Assembly (NCBI GenBank): GCA_012518765.1 | Contig: JAAYRN010000077.1 | Span: 1 to 31,887 of the forward strand | DNA: 31,887 nt | Origin: Bacteroidales bacterium | Lineage (GTDB): Bacteria > Bacteroidota > Bacteroidia > Bacteroidales > WCHB1-69 | Reading direction: 5' to 3' | Part shown: positions 8,221-15,950 of the stretch, one piece after another | Layout: each line of letters begins with the position of its first letter | How positions within the stretch are numbered: position 1 is the stretch's first letter | Program-made: the position numbers and the translations under genes | The notes under the pieces: model-generated | Database searches by the model: none | What the model was told of the DNA's origin: nothing | What the model saw: only the letters and a program-made list of their open reading frames with translations

Positions 8221-9420
8221 TTATTTATTATTCAGCTTATTAATAAATTGCTTTCCGTATTCTACACTTTTTTCCAATACTTCGTTGGTTGGTATCCAGT
8301 TGGATGTAATGGGTTCCATAATAATTTCAAATCCAGCATCTTTTAGCTTGTCTTCTATTATTTTGGTTGAGGTGCAGTGCCATCCATAACAACCGAAGGT
8401 GGCTGCTTTTTTCTTTTTGAATCCTAATCCTTTTATAAGCTCTAACAATCCTCCTAAGGGAGACATAATTCCTTTATTTACAGTAGGAGAGCCTACTAAT
8501 ACGGCTTTTGATTTGAAAATTTCGGTAACAATATCGTTTTTATCGTTGATAGCAGCATTGAAAACTTTGATAGTTATATTACTGTCTATCAAGTTAATTC
8601 CTTTGGCTATGTGTTCTGCTATGGAACGAGTTCCGTTGTACATGGTATCGTAAATCAATGTAATTTGATTTTCTTGATAATTGCTTGCCCATTCAACATA
8701 TTTATTTACAATTTGTAAAGGATTGTCTCGCCAAATAACTCCATGGCTTGTGCAAATAATATCAAGGGGTAAATTTAATCCTACAAATTCGTTTATTTTG
8801 TTGATAACCAGCGGACTAAAAGGCGTTAATATATTGGCGTAATATTTTATTGCTTCGGCATATAATTCTTCTTGATTTACCAAATCGTTAAAAATTTGCT
8901 CGGAACAAAAATGTTGTCCAAAGGCGTCGTTGCTAAACAATATATTGTCGCCTGTTAGGTAACAAAACATACTGTCGGGCCAATGTAACATGGGAGCTTC
9001 GATAAAAATAAGCTCTTTCCCATTTCCAAGTGGAAGTTTTTCTCCTGTTTTGACGGTTTTAAAATTCCAATCCTGATGAAAATGTCCTTTTAATGATTTT
9101 ACAGCATTTGCGGTACAGTAAATAGGGGTGTCGGGAATGAGTTTCATCAAGTCGACCAAAGCCCCACTGTGGTCTATTTCTGCGTGATTAGCAACGATAT
9201 AATCTATACTTTTTAAATCTATTTCGCTTGCTAAATTATCAATAAATTCTTTGGAAAAAGGGTGAAAAACAGTATCTATTAATACCGTTTTTTCTTCCTT
9301 GATTAAATAGGAATTATAGGTTGATCCTCTATTGGTAGAGTATTCATACCCATGAAATTGTCTTAATTCCCAATCATTTTTTCCAACCCAATATACGTTG
9401 TTTTTGATATGCTTTTTCAT
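8221..9420 (-). CDS. flavodiiron protein (O2/NO reductase)
   Basis: A 399-residue A-type flavodiiron protein, the normal length of the class without extra domains. The N-terminal metallo-beta-lactamase-like half carries diiron ligands in NHAEIDHSG (H79, E81, D83, H84), then LHWPDSM, the bridging Asp in FSNDAFGQH and the later His in CTSHGVIW. The C-terminal flavodoxin half begins near residue 254 with the FMN loop YDTMYNGTRSIAEHIA and contains VGSPTVNKGIMSPL. It reduces O2 to water and/or NO to N2O in the cytosol, with electrons from rubredoxin or a similar carrier; no rubredoxin gene is next to it. It lies downstream of the peroxiredoxin on the same strand, with 139 bases between that may hold its own promoter. 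Confidence 0.92.
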   Translation of the reverse strand: MKKHIKNNVYWVGKNDWELRQFHGYEYSTNRGSTYNSYLIKEEKTVLIDTVFHPFSKEFIDNLASEIDLKSIDYIVANHAEIDHSGALVDLMKLIPDTPIYCTANAVKSLKGHFHQDWNFKTVKTGEKLPLGNGKELIFIEAPMLHWPDSMFCYLTGDNILFSNDAFGQHFCSEQIFNDLVNQEELYAEAIKYYANILTPFSPLVINKINEFVGLNLPLDIICTSHGVIWRDNPLQIVNKYVEWASNYQENQITLIYDTMYNGTRSIAEHIAKGINLIDSNITIKVFNAAINDKNDIVTEIFKSKAVLVGSPTVNKGIMSPLGGLLELIKGLGFKKKKAATFGCYGWHCTSTKIIEDKLKDAGFEIIMEPITSNWIPTNEVLEKSVEYGKQFINKLNNK

Positions 9421-9445
9421 GTTTTTTTGTTTTTAAGGATAAAAA

Positions 9446-9535
9446 AAGTGTATGTATACACGAAGAAGATGGAACTAAAAATTTAGCTTTTTAATGTTGA
9501 AATAAACCATATTTCTTTATGATATACATACACTT
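9446..9535. repeat. 13-bp inverted repeat pair in the peroxiredoxin-flavodiiron gap
   Basis: AAGTGTATGTATA (9446-9458) and its exact reverse complement TATACATACACTT (9523-9535) are 64 bases apart. The copy nearer the flavodiiron start also forms the interrupted palindrome GTGTA-TGTA-TACAC (9448-9461), a 5-4-5 layout like that of CRP/FNR-family sites. Candidate operators for the flavodiiron gene; the regulator is unknown. Confidence 0.45.
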
Positions 9536-9557
9536 GCTAAAAAAATATTTTTTTAGC
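9536..9557. terminator. 22-bp perfect palindrome after the peroxiredoxin gene
   Basis: The sequence reads GCT-A7-TA-T7-AGC and is fully self-complementary. It starts 2 bases beyond the peroxiredoxin stop (reading on the minus strand) and abuts the inverted repeat at 9523-9535. It is most simply a weak transcription terminator or transcript-end hairpin for the peroxiredoxin gene. Confidence 0.5.
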
Positions 9558-9559
9558 GT

Positions 9560-10273
9560 TTATTTTTTTAGTATTTTTTTCAATACTTCATCTTTAGGTA
9601 ATTTCTTTGTACAGAAAAACCAGTCATGACATTTCATGTTTTCATCTTTGCTTTCTACTCTTTCTTTGGCAACGTTACAAGTTTCAGGGGTTGGTACGAT
9701 AACATCATCGCCCGGATGCCAATCAGCAGGAGTAGCTATTTTAAATTCATCGGCAGCTTGTAAAGCAATTACTGCACGATACAATTCGTTAAAGTTGCGT
9801 CCTAAGCTAAGAGGATAATAGATAATGGTTCTGATAATTCCCTTAGGATCAATTATAAATACGGCTCTAACTGCTTTTGTGTCACTTTCTCCTGGCATAA
9901 CCATACCGTATTTTGAAGCTACTTCCATTGAAATATCTTCAATCAAGGGGAATTTCACTTCAACGTTTTTCATTCCTTTGTATTTAATTTTATCTTTGAT
10001 TGCACGCAACCAGGCGATATGACTAAATATACCATCAATTGAAAGACCCACAAGTTTACAATTAGCTTCATTGAATTTTTCTTCCATAGTAGCAAAGGTC
10101 ATAAATTCCGATGTACAAACGGGAGTAAAATCAGCGGGATGGCTGAACAAAATAACCCAACTTCCTTCATAATCTTTAGGAAAGTTAATGTTACCTTGAG
10201 TTGTGATTGCTTTAAACTCGGGAGCTTTTTCGCCTATACGAGGCATTGCGAATACTTTTTCTGTATTTTCCAT
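9560..10273 (-). CDS. peroxiredoxin, thioredoxin-peroxidase (Prx6-like) type
   Basis: A 237-residue peroxiredoxin that reduces H2O2 and organic hydroperoxides in the cytosol. The peroxidatic cysteine is C53 in SHPADFTPVCTSEF, with the usual Thr/Pro neighbours. The long C-terminal arm, with ADWHPGDDVIVP and a C215-x5-C221 pair in KCHDWFFCTKKL, matches the three-cysteine enzymes known from archaea such as Aeropyrum pernix, in which the C-terminal pair takes part in resolution. It therefore belongs to the Prx6 group but acts as a 2-Cys enzyme. It faces the osmC-like gene divergently and is followed by the flavodiiron gene, forming an oxygen-defence block. I see no OxyR or PerR gene nearby. Confidence 0.93.
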   Translation of the reverse strand: MENTEKVFAMPRIGEKAPEFKAITTQGNINFPKDYEGSWVILFSHPADFTPVCTSEFMTFATMEEKFNEANCKLVGLSIDGIFSHIAWLRAIKDKIKYKGMKNVEVKFPLIEDISMEVASKYGMVMPGESDTKAVRAVFIIDPKGIIRTIIYYPLSLGRNFNELYRAVIALQAADEFKIATPADWHPGDDVIVPTPETCNVAKERVESKDENMKCHDWFFCTKKLPKDEVLKKILKK

Positions 10274-10325
10274 TTTTATTTATTATTTTAAGTTATTATT
10301 TTGTTATCTGTTAAGAGGTATATCT

Positions 10326-10366
10326 TTTAATAAAAACATTTTTTTTAAAGAAATGTTTAATAAAAA
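10326..10366. repeat. repeat cluster upstream of the sigma-54 promoter (possible enhancer site)
   Basis: TTTAATAAAAA occurs twice, at 10326-10336 and 10356-10366, exactly 30 bases apart, and AAACATTT (10334-10341) with AAATGTTT (10351-10358) forms a dyad within it. The cluster ends 25 bases before the sigma-54 core. It could bind an activator, though A/T-rich DNA produces such repeats by chance. Confidence 0.3.
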
Positions 10367-10390
10367 GTAGTGTTTTTTCTTTTTTTATTA

Positions 10391-10406
10391 TGGCACAATA
10401 GTTGCT
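10391..10406 (+). promoter_or_regulatory. sigma-54 (RpoN) promoter for the OsmC-family gene
   Basis: TGGCACAATAGTTGCT matches the -24/-12 consensus TGGCAC-N5-TTGCT at every defined base, with GG and GC exactly 10 bases apart. Transcription would start near 10417, giving a leader of about 75 bases before the ATG at 10493. No good sigma-A-type TAnnTTTG element is seen in the same gap on the plus strand. Activity requires RpoN and an enhancer-binding protein, neither of which is encoded in this window. Confidence 0.7.
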
Positions 10407-10492
10407 TATATAAGGTTAAAATTTAGAATATTCAAAATTTGTAACGTTCAAAATAACTCAATATTGTATTAACATTTAAAAAATTAACAACT

Positions 10493-10930
10493 ATGGCAGA
10501 TATAAAATTTAGAGTAAAAGCAAAAAGTGAAAGTCCTACTAAAACATTAGTTAAAGCACGTAATTTTGATATTATCGTAGATGAGCCTGCTGATTTGGGT
10601 GGTAGCGATTTGGGTCCTAATCCGGTAGAATATGTGTTAGCTGCGTTCGCAGGTTGTCTTAACGTGATGGCACATTTGATAGCCAAAGAAATGGAAATTG
10701 AAATTAAATCCCTTGAAATAGATTTAGGTGGAAATTTAAATCCAGCTCGACTTTTTGGTTCGTCTTACGACGATAGAGCAGGATATAAACAAATTGATGT
10801 CGCATTGAAAGTAGATTCTAATGCAGATGAAGAGACATTGAAAAAATGGGTAAATGCTATAGAAGATAGATGCCCTGTGAGTGATAATCTTCAAAATCCT
10901 ACCCCTGTTAAAATTTCGTTGAAAAAATAA
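10493..10930 (+). CDS. OsmC/Ohr-family peroxide-defence protein
   Basis: A 145-residue OsmC-fold protein. Both conserved redox cysteines are present: C55 in AAFAGCLNVMAHLIA at the start of the central helix and C127 in EDRCPVSDNL, the usual spacing for thiol hydroperoxide reductases of this fold. Ordered features: N-terminal beta sheet, GGSDLGPNPVEYVLAAFAGC, then DLGGNLNPARLFG and the C-terminal sheet PVKISLKK. Family members reduce organic hydroperoxides, usually with a lipoyl or thiol donor; the subgroup (OsmC, Ohr or YhfA-like) is not certain, but YhfA-like fits best. It is transcribed away from the peroxiredoxin gene, apparently from a sigma-54 promoter, and ends at an intrinsic terminator. 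Confidence 0.9.
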   Translation: MADIKFRVKAKSESPTKTLVKARNFDIIVDEPADLGGSDLGPNPVEYVLAAFAGCLNVMAHLIAKEMEIEIKSLEIDLGGNLNPARLFGSSYDDRAGYKQIDVALKVDSNADEETLKKWVNAIEDRCPVSDNLQNPTPVKISLKK

Positions 10931-10951
10931 ATGTTTAGAGTGTGAAAATGG

Positions 10952-10987
10952 AAAATCCGTAGAAATCAAATTTTTACGGATTTTTTT
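10952..10987 (+). terminator. intrinsic terminator of the OsmC-family gene
   Basis: AAAATCCGTA (10952-10961) pairs with TACGGATTTT (10975-10984) around a 13-base loop and runs into a T-stretch ending at 10987. It lies 21 bases after the stop and before the convergent antiporter gene, for which the stem may also serve. Confidence 0.85.
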
Positions 10988-11007
10988 GTGAATAACTACC
11001 TTTAAAA

Positions 11008-13182
11008 TTATTCCATAAAATCAATATTTTGATCTTCTTCTGTTTTGAAAATATTACCAATCCCTTTTCCAATTTTCTGTATGGTTTCAATTCCTTTATT
11101 CAATGGTTCTGTTGTGATGTTATCGTATGATTGACCTATGTAGTTTTGATTGAATTGTTTTGGATATATAATAATTTTGCTGTTTAAAGAAAAATGTTTT
11201 TCTAATTTTACAGGTAAGTTTTCAAGCATATTCATATAGGATGTAGCTCCTTTACGAGCTGATACTAAAACAAATAAATCATCTTCGCGTATGTATCTGG
11301 CTAAAATCAGAAAATCTTCCCAGTCTTCAAAAAGAGTGATGTGTAAAGAGGCAGAAAGCTTTTCTTTTTTAAATATTCTTTCTATATGTTTTTTGGATTG
11401 TTCTTCGCAATACAATTGTATAGGAATACTTAATTCTTGTGCTAATTGGGCTGTTTTTTTAAGCCAGGATTTAAATCCTGTTTCATGTTCAGCAAAAGGA
11501 GGTACAGTTATCAAAACTCGCTTATGTAGAGCCAAAGGTTTTTCTAAGTGGCAAATAAATATGCATTTATCTGTATTACTTAATATAATGTCTAATTTTT
11601 GTCCTATAAGTTTATTGATTAAATTTTTTCGGCGAGGCCATCCTAAAACAATAATATCTGCCATGATTTCTCTTGAAATACGAGAAATTCCACTGGCAGC
11701 GTTATGGTCTATAGTTGTAATAACATTGACATTAGTTTCTGAAGCAGAAGCTTGTCTTACATATTCTTCCAATCTATTTCTAGTTTTCACAATGTTCATT
11801 TCGGCTTCTTCATTATTGGAAACTACCGAAAGTATTGAAATAGGATTTGCTGATTTTTTATCTTTGATATAAGATGAAAATTCGAGTAGTTTTTCGATAT
11901 TATCTAACTTAGCTATAGGGAGTAAAATATGTTCACTGTGCATTTTTTTGGCTTTCATTAAGATATCATTATCTTCTTCGGCTTCTATAACAGCTACTTT
12001 AGCCGCTTTTTCGGTAACAAATGAAGCGACTATACATGTAACAAGTATAAGTATAATAGTTCCGTTTAAAATGTTTTCGTCTAAAATTTCGGCTCTATAT
12101 CCTACTAATATTACAGCAAGTGTAGCGGCAGCATGAGCCCCACTTAAACCAAAAATAAGCTGGCGTTGCGTTTTGGTGTATCTAAATATAAGTTGTGTGA
12201 AAAATGCAGCTATCCATTTCCCTGCAATGGCAACTATGGAAAGAGTTCCCGCTATTATCCATGCCATAGGTCCTTTTAAAAGTACACTTATATCGACTAA
12301 CATTCCTACGCTAATCAGAAAAAATGGAATAAATAATGAATTGCCTATAAATTCAATACGATTCATCAGGGCAGAAGAATGAGGAATGAGTTTGTTTAAG
12401 GCTAAACCTGCCATAAAAGCACCTATAATAGGTTCAACTCCTGCTACTTCGGCTAAAAATGCTGCAAAAAACACCATAGACAAAACGAAAATATAATGGG
12501 AGTGTTTTTCGCTTTCTAATTTACGGAAAAACCATTTGGCTATTATGGGAATAATTAAAAACATAATAATGGAAAAAATGGTCAACGATACTCCTAAGCG
12601 TATCCAAAACTCTTGATTTAGACTTCCTTGACTTTTTCCCATAATGACGGCTAAAATAATAAGTACCGCAGTATCAGTTAATATAGTTCCTCCAACAGTA
12701 ACAGCCACTGCCTGATTTTTCGATACACCTAATTTACTAACAATGGGATATGCTACTAAAGTGTGAGTAGCAAACATACTGGCAGTGAGCAAACTGGCGT
12801 TAAAATCGTAGCCCAATAAATAATAACAAACAGGATAACCTACAGATAAAGGAATGATAAAGGTAAAAAAACCGAATAAAACACTTTTAAATCGATTGGC
12901 TTTGAATTCATTTAAATCTAATTCAAGACCTGCAATAAACATAATGTATAATAATCCTATGGTCGAGAAAAGCTGAATAGCCGAATCGTTTTCTAAAACA
13001 TTTAATCCGTGAGGTCCTATGATTAATCCGGAAAGAATCAAAACGATTATACCTGGAATATTTAATCGACGAAGTAAAATAGGAGATAATAAAATGATGA
13101 ATAATATTAACGAGCAAATCAAAATGGGATCTTCAAGAGGTAGTTTAAACTTTTCAAGTAATTGTTCGAAAAAATCAGTCAT
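11008..13182 (-). CDS. CPA2-family cation:proton antiporter with universal-stress-like C-terminal domain
   Basis: A 724-residue two-part protein. Residues 1 to about 395 are a polytopic membrane region of about 12-13 helices with the Kef/NhaA-type antiporter pattern (PGIIVLILSGLIIGPHGLNVLE near the start, GLELDLNEFK, MFATHTLVAYPIVSKLGVSKNQAVAVT, VEPIIGAFMAGLALN, SGAHAAATLAVI). The remaining 330 residues are soluble and resemble tandem universal stress protein domains (HILLPIAKL, DIIVLGWPRRKNL, KRVLITVPPF), probably a regulatory sensor. It would exchange Na+ or K+ for H+ across the inner membrane. It is the last gene of the pyrD to antiporter run, but the 97-base gap before it leaves room for a separate promoter. 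The ion cannot be told from sequence. Confidence 0.88.
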   Translation of the reverse strand: MTDFFEQLLEKFKLPLEDPILICSLILFIILLSPILLRRLNIPGIIVLILSGLIIGPHGLNVLENDSAIQLFSTIGLLYIMFIAGLELDLNEFKANRFKSVLFGFFTFIIPLSVGYPVCYYLLGYDFNASLLTASMFATHTLVAYPIVSKLGVSKNQAVAVTVGGTILTDTAVLIILAVIMGKSQGSLNQEFWIRLGVSLTIFSIIMFLIIPIIAKWFFRKLESEKHSHYIFVLSMVFFAAFLAEVAGVEPIIGAFMAGLALNKLIPHSSALMNRIEFIGNSLFIPFFLISVGMLVDISVLLKGPMAWIIAGTLSIVAIAGKWIAAFFTQLIFRYTKTQRQLIFGLSGAHAAATLAVILVGYRAEILDENILNGTIILILVTCIVASFVTEKAAKVAVIEAEEDNDILMKAKKMHSEHILLPIAKLDNIEKLLEFSSYIKDKKSANPISILSVVSNNEEAEMNIVKTRNRLEEYVRQASASETNVNVITTIDHNAASGISRISREIMADIIVLGWPRRKNLINKLIGQKLDIILSNTDKCIFICHLEKPLALHKRVLITVPPFAEHETGFKSWLKKTAQLAQELSIPIQLYCEEQSKKHIERIFKKEKLSASLHITLFEDWEDFLILARYIREDDLFVLVSARKGATSYMNMLENLPVKLEKHFSLNSKIIIYPKQFNQNYIGQSYDNITTEPLNKGIETIQKIGKGIGNIFKTEEDQNIDFME

Positions 13183-13279
13183 CTATTTTAAATTTAATAC
13201 GCTATGGATAACGCTTGCTTTGTGCAAATTATTATTGTAAATCAGCAAGTTTATTATTTTAACAATGATTTTGATATAA

Positions 13280-14575
13280 TTATTTTCTCTTTGTCATTAT
13301 TTTTTCTATTTCGTCAGATTGGGAGGGTATATCCGCCATAAGGTCGATGGGATTTTTGGCAATGAGTATATCGGTTTCTATACGAACACCAATTTCTTCC
13401 TCTGGAATATAAATCCCTGGTTCGCAAGTGGCTACCATTCCTTCTTCAAAAATAACCTCTCTATCTCCTACGTCATGCGTATCTATTCCCATAAAATGCC
13501 CAATGTTGTGCATAAAGTATTTTCTTACCAAGGGGAAGGTTGTTTTGTCTTCATTATCAGCTTCTTCTTGTGTAAATAATCCCAAACCTACTAATTCTTT
13601 TTCCATCATTATAAATACTTCTTTATTTATTTTATTGATAGTCATTCCAGGCACATAGAGTTTTTTTGCAAATTCGTATACCCTCCAACATGCGTCGTAT
13701 ACTTGTTTTTGGCGGGGAGTAAATTTCCCGTTTACGGGGATGGTTCGACTTAAATCGCTGGCATAGTTTGCATAAGAACATCCAAAATCGAGCAATAACA
13801 AATCACCATCTTTACACTCTTTGTCGTTTTTGATATAATGCAATACGCAACTATCTTTTCCTGAGGCAACGATGGGGGCAAAGGCGTGTCCGTTAGTGGC
13901 ATTTCGAATAAATTCGTGTATGATTTCAGCTTCTACTTCGTACTCCATGACACCGGGTTTTACAAAATGTAGCAAACGGTTAAAAGCTTGGGCTGTTATG
14001 TTACAGGCTTTTTTTATCAATTCGATTTCAACCAATTCTTTCTTTAATCGTAAAGAAGTGAAAATAGGAGCAAGGCGACCGTAGGTGTGTAAGGGAAATA
14101 ATTCTTGAATTTTTTTACAAAATCTTAGTTCTTGTCGCTCTATTTCTGTATCGTAGCGAAAATTTTCCTGTAAATTTAAGTATATTTTTTCGGAGGCATA
14201 CGCCATTTCTTTTAATATGGAATCAAAACTTGACAACCATTGAATGTTTTGAATACCCGATACCCGTTGGGCATGTTCAATCGTATATTTATAGCCATTC
14301 CATACAGCAATGGTTTCGTTGGTTTGAAGTAAAAATAATACTTCTCTGTATTGAGGATTTGGATGTTGAGGACAAAGGGCTAATATACTTTTTTCTTGAT
14401 CAATGCCTGTTAAATAGAAAAAATCAGCATGTTGACGAAAAGGAAAATTTTGATCTCCTGTTTCAGGCATTTCATCGTTGGATGTTAGTAATATCAACGC
14501 ATTTTTAGGGATATAATTCAATAATTTTTTACGATTATTAATAAAAAAACTATTTTCTATTTCTTTGTATTTCAT
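13280..14575 (-). CDS. pepP: Xaa-Pro aminopeptidase (M24B, aminopeptidase P)
   Basis: A 431-residue pita-bread-fold metallopeptidase that removes the N-terminal residue before proline; length fits E. coli PepP. The N-terminal third is the creatinase-like domain (NFPFRQHADFFYLTG). The catalytic part has all dinuclear Mn ligands: the two Asp in LLLDFGCSYANYASDLSRT (about 260 and 271), the His in HNIGHFMGIDTHDVG (about 355-369), the Glu in CEPGIYIPEEE (about 383) and the Glu in VRIETDILI (about 398). There is no signal peptide, so it is cytosolic. It lies 13 bases after the TonB-C gene and appears cotranscribed with pyrD. Confidence 0.92.
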   Translation of the reverse strand: MKYKEIENSFFINNRKKLLNYIPKNALILLTSNDEMPETGDQNFPFRQHADFFYLTGIDQEKSILALCPQHPNPQYREVLFLLQTNETIAVWNGYKYTIEHAQRVSGIQNIQWLSSFDSILKEMAYASEKIYLNLQENFRYDTEIERQELRFCKKIQELFPLHTYGRLAPIFTSLRLKKELVEIELIKKACNITAQAFNRLLHFVKPGVMEYEVEAEIIHEFIRNATNGHAFAPIVASGKDSCVLHYIKNDKECKDGDLLLLDFGCSYANYASDLSRTIPVNGKFTPRQKQVYDACWRVYEFAKKLYVPGMTINKINKEVFIMMEKELVGLGLFTQEEADNEDKTTFPLVRKYFMHNIGHFMGIDTHDVGDREVIFEEGMVATCEPGIYIPEEEIGVRIETDILIAKNPIDLMADIPSQSDEIEKIMTKRK

Positions 14576-14588
14576 AGATATATATTAT

Positions 14589-15020
14589 TTATTGTATAAC
14601 AAAAACGATGGGTAAAATAAATTTACTACGTACGACTTTTCCTTTTTCTTTTGCAGGTTTCCATTTGGGCATTGATTTTACCACACGCAAGGCTTCAGCG
14701 TCTAAAAGAGGGTCTCGACCTACTCTAATATTTACATTTGTAATACTTCCATCTTTTTCAACAACAAATCCGACAAACACTCTACCCGAAATGTTTTTTT
14801 CTTTAGCTTCTGTAGGATAATTAATGTTATTCGTTAAGTATTTTGCAAGTGCTTTTTTCCCTCTCGGAAATTCTGCCTTTTTTTCAACATCGGTATATAT
14901 TTTATTAGTATCCGTTGTTTGAATTACGTAGGATATATTGGAATAGTTATGTGTATAAGTTATAGAGTATGAGGATATAATAATTCCAAAAAAAAGAAAA
15001 ATGAAATTGAATTTTTTCAT
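14589..15020 (-). CDS. small secreted TonB C-terminal-domain protein
   Basis: A 143-residue protein with an N-terminal hydrophobic signal (residues 4-20 or so, FNFIFLFFGIIISSYSI) and, from about residue 50, a TonB-C domain: FPRGKKALAKYLTNNINYPTEAKEKNISGRVFVGFVVEKDGSITNV, then DPLLDAEALRVVKSMPKWKPAKEKGK. Real TonB proteins have a Pro-rich periplasmic spanner, which is missing, and no ExbB/ExbD genes are near. Single TonB-C domains of this kind are abundant in Bacteroidota and their roles are mostly unknown. It might be exported, or tethered by an uncleaved signal helix. It sits between pyrD (18 bases) and pepP (13 bases). Confidence 0.82.
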   Translation of the reverse strand: MKKFNFIFLFFGIIISSYSITYTHNYSNISYVIQTTDTNKIYTDVEKKAEFPRGKKALAKYLTNNINYPTEAKEKNISGRVFVGFVVEKDGSITNVNIRVGRDPLLDAEALRVVKSMPKWKPAKEKGKVVRSKFILPIVFVIQ

Positions 15021-15038
15021 AAATTGTTGTTTTTTTAA

Positions 15039-15950
15039 TTATACTTTTAAAGCTCCTATTATGTCGTTGATAGAGTTTATTTGATGGCGGTTTAAATAAT
15101 CTTCAATGCCTTTTTTGATTTTTACGGTAATGGTTGGGTCTATAAAATTAGCAGTACCTACTTGAATAGCAGTAGCTCCTGCTAAGAAAAACTCTATGGC
15201 ATCTTTGGCATTCATGATCCCTCCCAATCCGATAATGGGAATATGAACTGCTTTATACACTTGCCAAACCATGCGTAAAGCAATGGGTTTTACACAGGGG
15301 CCCGAAAGCCCTCCTGTAATAGTAGATAAAATAGGAGTTTGTTTTTCGGCATCAATAGCCATACCTAATAAAGTGTTAATAAGTGATATAGAATCGGCTC
15401 CGGCGGCTTCAACGGCTTTTGCTATTTCGCTAATGTCCGTAACATTGGGCGATAATTTTACTATCAATGTTTTTTTATAAGCCTTACGCACTGCACTTAC
15501 CACTTTTTGGGCAGATGCAGTTGTAGTTCCAAAAGCCATTCCTCCTTCTTTTACATTGGGACAGGATATATTTAACTCTATGGCAGGAATTTTATCTAAT
15601 TCGTTTAGTTTTTCTACTATGTCTATGTATTCTTCTACGGTTGACCCCGACACATTGACCAAGATATGAGTATCAAAATGATGAATATTAGGATAAATTT
15701 TTTCGATAAAATAATCAATTCCTTTGTTTTGTAATCCTACTGCATTTAGCATTCCTGCTGAAGTTTCAGCCATGCGTGGATAGGGATTTCCTTCGCGGTG
15801 TGAGCCTGTAGTTCCCTTGACAATAATCCCTCCCAAAAGGTTTAAATCTATAAAATCGCAAAATTCTTCGCCATATCCAAAGGTCCCCGATGCAGTTAGT
15901 ACGGGATTTTTAAACTCTAAATCATTGATTCTTACTTTTAAATCTATCAT
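15039..15950 (-). CDS. pyrD: dihydroorotate dehydrogenase, class 1B catalytic subunit
   Basis: A 303-residue FMN enzyme oxidising dihydroorotate to orotate. I chose the ATG at 15950: an in-frame ATG 27 bases further upstream adds MLFITIRNR, absent from the family, whereas MIDLKVRINDLEFKNPVLTASG is the normal start and gives normal length. Class 1 features: ASGTFGYGEEF, IVKGTTGSHREGNPYPRM, and catalytic cysteine C130 in ELNISCPNVKEGG, followed by VKLSPNVTDI and the FMN phosphate region GLGGIMNAKDA. Class 1B enzymes work with the iron-sulphur flavoprotein PyrK and NAD; pyrK is not in the window. It is the first gene of the minus-strand run down to the antiporter. Confidence 0.93.
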   Translation of the reverse strand: MIDLKVRINDLEFKNPVLTASGTFGYGEEFCDFIDLNLLGGIIVKGTTGSHREGNPYPRMAETSAGMLNAVGLQNKGIDYFIEKIYPNIHHFDTHILVNVSGSTVEEYIDIVEKLNELDKIPAIELNISCPNVKEGGMAFGTTTASAQKVVSAVRKAYKKTLIVKLSPNVTDISEIAKAVEAAGADSISLINTLLGMAIDAEKQTPILSTITGGLSGPCVKPIALRMVWQVYKAVHIPIIGLGGIMNAKDAIEFFLAGATAIQVGTANFIDPTITVKIKKGIEDYLNRHQINSINDIIGALKV

